Assembly: GCA_946481135.1 (NCBI GenBank)
Contig: CAMLMQ010000088.1
Coordinates: 1-11,375 of the forward strand
Length of the DNA: 11,375 nt
From: an uncultured Microbacteriaceae bacterium
GTDB taxonomy: Bacteria; Actinomycetota; Actinomycetes; Actinomycetales; Microbacteriaceae
Reading direction: 5' to 3'
Positions 7,660 through 11,375 of the stretch are shown in pieces. A model generated the notes under the pieces. It did not search any database. It was not told the DNA's origin and saw nothing but the letters and a program-made list of their open reading frames with translations. The position numbers and the translations under genes were made by a program. The first letter of the stretch is position 1; each line of letters begins with the position of its first letter.

Positions 7660-8574
7660 CTACTGGTCGATCGGCGCGAACGTCGGTCCGGAGGGCTGCG
7701 CCGATCCGGCGAGCTCGGCGTCCCACACGTCGGCGAGCGACCCCGCACTCCAGCCGCCGTCGGAGTCCCGGGTGGTGAGCACGGTCGGGTGCGCGTAGAG
7801 CGTGAGGCGGTCGCCGCCCAGCCCGATCGCCTGGCCGGTCACCCCGGCGGCACGGTCGGAGGAGAGCCACACGATGAGCGGGGCGACGTCGTCGGGCGAG
7901 CCGAGGGCGTGGTCCCGTCGGATGACGGGCGGCAGCGGCTCGCCCGCGAGGAATCGCTCGTAGTGCTCGGCGTAGATCGGCATCGTGCCGGTCATCGCGC
8001 TCATCGCGGTCGGGATGACGGCGTTGACGGTCACCCCGGCGCGCGCGAGCTCGAGCGACCACGTGCGCGCCATGGCGACGACGCCAGCCTTCGAGGCCGC
8101 GTAGGCGGTCTGCCCGAAGTTGCCGAACTGGCCGGCGGGCGATCCGATGAGCAGGATGCGGCCGCCCTCACCGGCCTCGCGGAAGTGCACCGCGGCGGCC
8201 CTTCCGCACGTGAAGGCGCCGCGCAGGTGGGTCTCGACGACGACGTCGAACTCCTCGTCGGTCGTCTTCCAGAGCACGCGGTCGCGCAGCACTCCGGCGT
8301 TCGCGACCATGATGTCGAGACGGCCGAACGCGCTCACCGCCTCGGCGACGAGTCGCTCGGCCGTCTCCGCCGGACCGACCGGGGCGACCACCACAGCGGC
8401 CCGGCCTCCCGACTCCTCGACGAGGCGTGCGGTCTCGCCCGCCGCCTCGGCATCCACATCGTTGACGACGACCGCGGCGCCGGCGGCGGCGAGGGCCTGT
8501 GCGTACGCGCGTCCGAGCCCCCGGCCGCTGCCGGTCACGACGGCGACCTTGCCGGAGAGGTCGAGACCGCTCAC
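7660..8574 (-). CDS. SDR-family 3-hydroxyacyl-CoA dehydrogenase (MFE-2-like)
   Basis: A 304-residue short-chain dehydrogenase. It has the cofactor loop TGSGRGLG (14-21), D39 at the end of the second strand (favouring NAD), ANAG (91-94), and catalytic S145, Y158 and K162 (IGSPAG...YAASK). The segments LRDRVLWKTTDEEFD, HLRGAF and GNFGQTAYAASKAG closely recall the dehydrogenase domain of peroxisomal multifunctional enzyme type 2 (17-beta-HSD type 4), which oxidises (3R)-hydroxyacyl-CoA. It has a C-terminal tail of about 45 residues beyond the usual core (from about 260). The GTG start at 8574 overlaps the MaoC stop (GTGA, 8571-8574); the frame is open upstream but there encodes only a shadow of the hydratase gene. 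Predicted role: conversion of the hydratase product to beta-ketoacyl-CoA. Confidence 0.88.
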   Translation of the reverse strand: MSGLDLSGKVAVVTGSGRGLGRAYAQALAAAGAAVVVNDVDAEAAGETARLVEESGGRAAVVVAPVGPAETAERLVAEAVSAFGRLDIMVANAGVLRDRVLWKTTDEEFDVVVETHLRGAFTCGRAAAVHFREAGEGGRILLIGSPAGQFGNFGQTAYAASKAGVVAMARTWSLELARAGVTVNAVIPTAMSAMTGTMPIYAEHYERFLAGEPLPPVIRRDHALGSPDDVAPLIVWLSSDRAAGVTGQAIGLGGDRLTLYAHPTVLTTRDSDGGWSAGSLADVWDAELAGSAQPSGPTFAPIDQ

Positions 8575-9041
8575 GCGTAGTACCGCACGACCATGTCGGC
8601 GACGGCGGCGGGCTTCGAGCCGCCCTCGATCTCGAACGTCACGCGCGGCGCGACCTGGTAGCCGCCCGGCACCTCCTCGACGGAGAGGATCTCGCCGGCG
8701 ACGCGCACGCGCGAGCCGACGGGGACGGGGGCCGGGAAGCGCAGCCGGTCGAGACCGTAGTTGATGCCGACGCCGAAACCGGTGACCTCGAAGACCTCGG
8801 CCATCATCGGCACGACGAGACTCAGCGTGAGGTACCCGTGCACGATCGTCGTGCCGAACGGGGTGCCCTTCGCGAAGTCCGCGTCGAGGTGGATCGGATT
8901 GCGATCGCCCGAGAGCTCGGCGAAGGCCGTGACCTCCTCCTGCGTGATCGTCCGCCACGGCGAGGGCCCGAAGGCGCGACCCGCGAACGCGGGGAGCTCG
9001 TCGAAGGGGATGCTCAGGATACCCTCGGGGGTCGAGGTCAT
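8571..9041 (-). CDS. MaoC-like (R)-enoyl-CoA hydratase
   Basis: A 156-residue single hot-dog-fold protein, the normal size for bacterial MaoC/PhaJ-type hydratases. The hydratase-2 motif is intact: ELSGDRNPIHLD with catalytic D46 and H51, followed by FGTTIVHGYLTLSL. It would add water to the alpha,beta-unsaturated acyl-CoA and give the (3R)-hydroxy product that the following SDR can oxidise. The ATG at 9041 has a strong GAGGAG at five bases' spacing. It is the first gene of the catabolic operon; a candidate promoter and palindromic operator lie 40-70 bases upstream. Together with the overlapping SDR gene it corresponds to the two catalytic domains of eukaryotic MFE-2 as separate proteins. Confidence 0.9.
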   Translation of the reverse strand: MTSTPEGILSIPFDELPAFAGRAFGPSPWRTITQEEVTAFAELSGDRNPIHLDADFAKGTPFGTTIVHGYLTLSLVVPMMAEVFEVTGFGVGINYGLDRLRFPAPVPVGSRVRVAGEILSVEEVPGGYQVAPRVTFEIEGGSKPAAVADMVVRYYA

Positions 9042-9078
9042 TGGTACTCCTCAATGCGCCGTTGCAATGCGATGATGA

Positions 9079-9093
9079 TTCAGGCTACCTGAA
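9079..9093. promoter_or_regulatory. Putative MarR operator in the divergent promoter region
   Basis: TTCAGG-CTA-CCTGAA is a perfect inverted repeat with 6-bp arms around CTA. It lies in the 106-bp gap between the divergent MaoC and MarR genes, 38 bases from the MaoC start and 54 from the MarR start. The core 13-mer is repeated exactly at 3939-3951 before the ABC operon. MarR proteins usually bind such palindromes in their own divergent promoter, so this is the likely operator for both the operon and autoregulation. Confidence 0.75.
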
Positions 9094-9109
9094 AACCCGC
9101 GACGGGCAA
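9082..9109 (-). promoter_or_regulatory. Candidate sigma70-type promoter of the catabolic operon
   Basis: On the minus strand TTGCCC (9109-9104) is followed after 16 bases by TAGCCT (9087-9082). The -35 matches four of six consensus bases, and the -10 is the same TAGCCT hexamer found before the ABC operon. The -10 is embedded in the palindrome. The leader to the MaoC ATG would be about 30-35 nt. I see no equally good promoter for the MarR gene on the plus strand. Confidence 0.5.
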
Positions 9110-9147
9110 AGACGCCCCCGCCGAGATCGACACCCGAAGGAGACCCG

Positions 9148-9570
9148 ATGCAGAGCGACCGCGGTCTCATCTACCTCATCAAGCAGCTCGAGCTCGCGGT
9201 GCGTCGCCCGTTCCTCGACCTCGTCGCCGCGCACGGCATCAACTACGCGAGCTACACGGCGCTCACCGTGCTGCACCGCCTGCCGGGCATCACGTCGTCG
9301 GAACTCGCGCGCCGATCCTTCGTGCGCGCCCAGACCATGGCCGAGGTGGTCGCGGTGCTCGTCGACCTCGGCTACGCGCGCCGCGAGGCGGACCCGAGCC
9401 ACGGTCGCCAGATCCTGCTCTACATCACCGACGCGGGCGAGCAGAAGATCGCCGACATCGTGCCCGACGTGCGGGCGCTCGAAGACCGCATGGTCGAGGA
9501 GATGAGCGACGAGCAGGTCGACGACTTCGCGGCACTGCTGCGCACGGCCCGCAACGCGCTGCGCGAGTAG
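9148..9570 (+). CDS. MarR-family transcriptional regulator
   Basis: A 140-residue cytoplasmic winged-helix dimer. The N-terminal dimerisation helix (LIYLIKQLELAVRRPFLDLV) is followed by the DNA-binding domain: SYTALTVLHRLPGITSSELA, recognition-helix region FVRAQTMAEVVAVLVDLGYA, and the wing READPSHGRQILLYITDAG (about residues 79-97). The C-terminal helices return to the dimer interface (MSDEQVDDFAALLRTARNAL). The ATG at 9148 has GAAGGAG five bases upstream. It is divergent from the catabolic operon with a palindrome between them, which predicts autoregulation and control of that operon; a second copy of the site suggests it also controls the ABC importer. MarR regulators of hydroxycinnamate genes (CouR, HcaR, FerC) respond to CoA thioesters, so the product of the ligase or a later CoA intermediate is a plausible effector. 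Effector and sign of regulation are inferred. Confidence 0.9.
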   Translation: MQSDRGLIYLIKQLELAVRRPFLDLVAAHGINYASYTALTVLHRLPGITSSELARRSFVRAQTMAEVVAVLVDLGYARREADPSHGRQILLYITDAGEQKIADIVPDVRALEDRMVEEMSDEQVDDFAALLRTARNALRE

Positions 9571-9585
9571 GCCCCGCCCGACGCC

Positions 9586-11052
9586 TCAGACCGCGTCGAC
9601 GTGCAGGTTGCCGATCGAGCGGGTGTCCTGGAAGTCGCGGATGCCCTCGATCCCCTGCTCCCGGCCGGAGCCCGACGCGCGCATCCCGCCGAACGGCGCC
9701 CGCAGATCGAGTCGGTTCGCGCCGTGGTCGTTGACGAACACCATGCCGACCTGCAGCTGCTTCGCGACGCGACGCACGCGCTCGGGGTCGGCCGACCACA
9801 CCGAGGCGCACAGCCCGCCCCACGTGTCGTCGGCGAGTGCGACGACCTCGTCTTCGGTGTCGAACGGGATGATCGGGGCGACCGGGCCGAACTGCTCCTC
9901 GGTCACGACGCGCAGCGACGGGTCGGGATCGAGCACGAGGGCGGGGCGCACGAACTGTCCGTCGGGCAGGTCGGGCGGGAGGGTGCCGAACTCGCGCACC
10001 TCGGCCCCGGAGGCCTTCGCCTCGGCGATGAGGTCGTTGACGAAGTCGCGCTGGCGGGCCTGGTGCAGCGGCCCCATCGTCGTGCCCTCGGAGAGCCCGT
10101 GTCCGAGCACGACGCGCTCCAAGCGGTCGGAGAGTCCCTTCACGACCTCGTCGAAGCGGTTGCGGTGCACGTAGATGCGCTTCGCGTTCATGCACACCTG
10201 GCCCGCGGTGTCGAAGATGCCCTGGTAGAGCCGGTCGAACGCCTCGTCGTCGAGCTTGGCGTCGTCGAAGATGATCGCCGCGTCGTTGCCGCCGAGCTCG
10301 AGCGTCACGCGGGTGAGGGTCTGCGACGCCATCTCGGCGATCTTCTTGCCGCCCGGGATGCTGCCGGTGAAGCAGACCTTCGCGACGTCGGTGTTCTGGA
10401 TGATCGGCGCCATGTCGGCGTCGCGACCGGTGATGACGTTGAGCACGCCGCGCGGCAGCTTCTCGGCGATGCGCGCGATCGCCCGCGACATCGCGAGCGG
10501 CGTCGACGGCGGCGGCTTCACGATGACGGTGTTGCCGGCCAGCAGCGCGTGCGGCAGCGACGCGCCGAGGATCGCGATCGGCCAGTTGAACGGCACGATG
10601 ATCGTGACGACGCCGAGCGGCTGGTGCATGACCGTGGTGGTGACGGGCGGGCCCTTGAGCACCTTCTCCTCGTCGACCTCGTCGGCGAGTTCGAGCGCCA
10701 TCTGGGTGCGGATGCCGAGCACGAGGAAGTCGACCCAGGACTCCATGAACGGCTTGCCGTTCTCGAGGGTGAGGAGGCGCGCATCCTCGTCGCGGTAGTC
10801 CTCCATGCCCTCCATCGCGGCGGCGATGCGCTTGGCCCGCTCCTGCGGCGTCAGGCGCGACCACGTGCGGTAGGCGGCTTTCGCGGCGGCGACGGCGTCG
10901 AGCGCGTCCTGCCGCGTCCCCGCCGCGGCGGTGCCGACGACGGTGCTCGGGCTCGACGGATCGACCACCTCGATCCGGTCCGCGGTCTGCCGCAGCTGCC
11001 CGTCGATGTACAGCCCCGTGCGGATGTCCTGCTCGACCACCACTGAACCCAT
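9586..11052 (-). CDS. NAD(P)-dependent aldehyde dehydrogenase
   Basis: A 488-residue ALDH-superfamily enzyme oxidising an aldehyde to the acid. Numbered from my preferred start, the catalytic residues are N156 in VPFNWP, K179, E252 in LELGGND and nucleophile C287 in AGQVCMNAKR; EEQFGPVAPI near the C-terminal third is also conserved. I chose the ATG at 11052 because it leaves a normal short N-terminus before LYIDGQL; an ATG at 11130 in the same frame would add 26 residues of basic sequence and run through a palindrome at 11077-11094. The Shine-Dalgarno is weak (AGGGTG about 9 bases away). It converges on the MarR gene with only 15 bases between stops and has its own upstream region, so it is not part of the catabolic operon. 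It may oxidise an aldehyde feeding into, or released from, that pathway, or be independent. Substrate unknown. Confidence 0.9.
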   Translation of the reverse strand: MGSVVVEQDIRTGLYIDGQLRQTADRIEVVDPSSPSTVVGTAAAGTRQDALDAVAAAKAAYRTWSRLTPQERAKRIAAAMEGMEDYRDEDARLLTLENGKPFMESWVDFLVLGIRTQMALELADEVDEEKVLKGPPVTTTVMHQPLGVVTIIVPFNWPIAILGASLPHALLAGNTVIVKPPPSTPLAMSRAIARIAEKLPRGVLNVITGRDADMAPIIQNTDVAKVCFTGSIPGGKKIAEMASQTLTRVTLELGGNDAAIIFDDAKLDDEAFDRLYQGIFDTAGQVCMNAKRIYVHRNRFDEVVKGLSDRLERVVLGHGLSEGTTMGPLHQARQRDFVNDLIAEAKASGAEVREFGTLPPDLPDGQFVRPALVLDPDPSLRVVTEEQFGPVAPIIPFDTEDEVVALADDTWGGLCASVWSADPERVRRVAKQLQVGMVFVNDHGANRLDLRAPFGGMRASGSGREQGIEGIRDFQDTRSIGNLHVDAV

Positions 11053-11076
11053 GCGCCGTCGCACCCTCTCGCTCAC

Positions 11077-11094
11077 GAGATCGTCAACAATCTC
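11077..11094. promoter_or_regulatory. GntR/FadR-type palindrome before the aldehyde dehydrogenase
   Basis: The 18-mer GAGATCGTCAACAATCTC is an imperfect palindrome, GAGAT-n-GT-nn-AC-n-ATCTC, with matches at seven of nine paired positions. Its core TCGTCAACAA fits the TNGT-N(0-3)-ACNA pattern of FadR-subfamily GntR operators. It sits 25 bases upstream of the chosen ATG. It does not resemble the MarR-linked site, so a regulator outside the window is likely. Confidence 0.5.
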
Positions 11095-11163
11095 TTTGAC
11101 AATCCTCGCCCACCCGGGGCGTCGGCGCAACCGTCGCCCACGCTGCGGGACAGTCGCCTGAGT

Positions 11164-11254
11164 GGGTTGAGGAGTCAGGGGGTTTCGAGATCAGTTGGGT
11201 TTCGAGACCAGTTGGGTTTCGAGACGCGTCCGCTGCGCGGGCGCTCCTCAACCC
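11164..11254. repeat. Intergenic repeat: inverted ends around a three-copy 17-bp tandem repeat
   Basis: GGGTTGAGGAG (11164-11174) is the exact reverse complement of CTCCTCAACCC (11244-11254). Between them GGGTTTCGAGA occurs three times at a strict 17-base period (11180, 11197, 11214), with spacers TCAGTT and CCAGTT. The last copy runs into CGCGTCCGC-TGC-GCGGGCG (11224 onward), a 7-bp stem with one G-T pair and a TGC loop. I associate the GGTTTCGAGA...CTCCTCAACC pattern with dispersed intergenic repeats in Microbacteriaceae (memory, not searched). No transposase is present. Confidence 0.7.
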
Positions 11255-11375
11255 GCGAGAGACGCAGGAGGGGGTCGGGGCGGTTCGCGGCGTGTATCGG
11301 GGGCGGGGTGCCCGCGCGCGTAACACAGCGTCACCCCCCCGCCCCCACCCTCACAGGCTAACGAGAACCGCGGTG

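Larger units (their letters stand above)
11053..11375. other. Non-coding region upstream of the aldehyde dehydrogenase
   Basis: About 320 bases with no convincing gene. The short open frames here have no recognisable protein sequence or ribosome site. It holds, from left to right: the palindrome at 11077-11094, the repeat element at 11164-11254, and an imperfect G/C hairpin made of GGGGGCGGGGTG (11299-11310) and a complementary C-rich stretch with three extra C (11332-11346). A TAGCCT -10-like hexamer on the minus strand (11360-11355) resembles those in the two regulated promoters, but its -35 would lie outside the window. Confidence 0.6.

Noticed and set aside
5159..8062. A 967-residue fusion protein on the minus strand containing the amidohydrolase
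   Set aside because: Only the C-terminal 294 residues are protein-like. The upstream part is a wrong-frame reading of the ligase and SDR genes, and the ATGA overlap at 6040-6043 marks the true start.
6844..8580. Plus-strand open frame of 578 codons opposite the ligase and SDR genes
   Set aside because: It crosses two well-supported minus-strand genes and consists of G-, R-, V- and E-rich sequence typical of antisense frames in high-G+C DNA.
9601..11046. Plus-strand open frame of 481 codons opposite the aldehyde dehydrogenase
   Set aside because: The minus strand encodes a complete aldehyde dehydrogenase with all catalytic residues, and the plus frame has no recognisable domain.
11180..11224. 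CRISPR array
   Set aside because: The repeat is 11 bases with 6-base spacers, only three copies, and no cas genes. The spacing suits a tandem repeat, not an array.
11164..11254. Insertion sequence
   Set aside because: Inverted ends are present, but there is no transposase and no target-site duplication that I can see, and the element is under 100 bases.
11167..11361. Small plus-strand protein of 64 residues at the right edge
   Set aside because: It translates the repeat element, has no ribosome site, and shows no recognisable sequence.

Overview
The base composition is very high in G+C. Coding is dense, with stop/start overlaps of four bases, and Shine-Dalgarno sequences of the GGAGG type. 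The left edge holds the C-terminus of an actinobacterial-type DapD. The right edge holds a GGTTTCGAGA...CTCCTCAACC repeat of the kind I associate with Microbacteriaceae. Together these suggest a member of the Actinomycetota, most likely Microbacteriaceae (inference; no marker gene is present).

Layout. Bases 1-245 are the 3' end of dapD (+). A hairpin at 261-299 separates it from a convergent block on the minus strand that runs from 9041 down to 326. This block holds two transcription units. The upstream unit is a five-gene catabolic operon: MaoC-type hydratase, SDR dehydrogenase, acyl-CoA synthetase, amidohydrolase, acyl-CoA dehydrogenase (9041 to 3981). The downstream unit is a NitT/TauT-type ABC importer: lipoprotein binding protein, two different permeases, ATPase (3870 to 326). 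A MarR-family regulator (9148-9570, +) is divergent from the catabolic operon. An aldehyde dehydrogenase (11052 to 9586, -) converges on the regulator. The last 320 bases are non-coding and hold a GntR-like palindrome, a tandem 17-bp repeat inside an inverted repeat, and a G/C-rich hairpin.

How the genes fit together. Ligase, acyl-CoA dehydrogenase, hydratase and 3-hydroxyacyl-CoA dehydrogenase make a complete beta-oxidation turn up to the beta-ketoacyl-CoA. There is no thiolase. An amidohydrolase-superfamily protein with an intact metal site lies in the operon instead. This recalls the p-hydroxycinnamate (cou) pathway of Rhodococcus jostii RHA1, where the amidohydrolase CouO replaces thiolase and thioesterase and a MarR protein (CouR) regulates. 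My working model is an importer plus a side-chain-shortening pathway for an unknown, possibly aryl-alkanoic, carboxylic acid. The same 13-bp palindrome, TCAGGCTACCTGA, lies in the promoter region of the catabolic operon (next to the MarR gene) and in that of the ABC operon. In both cases it overlaps a TAGCCT -10-like hexamer. The two operons therefore look like one MarR regulon. The aldehyde dehydrogenase has a different palindrome and is probably controlled separately.
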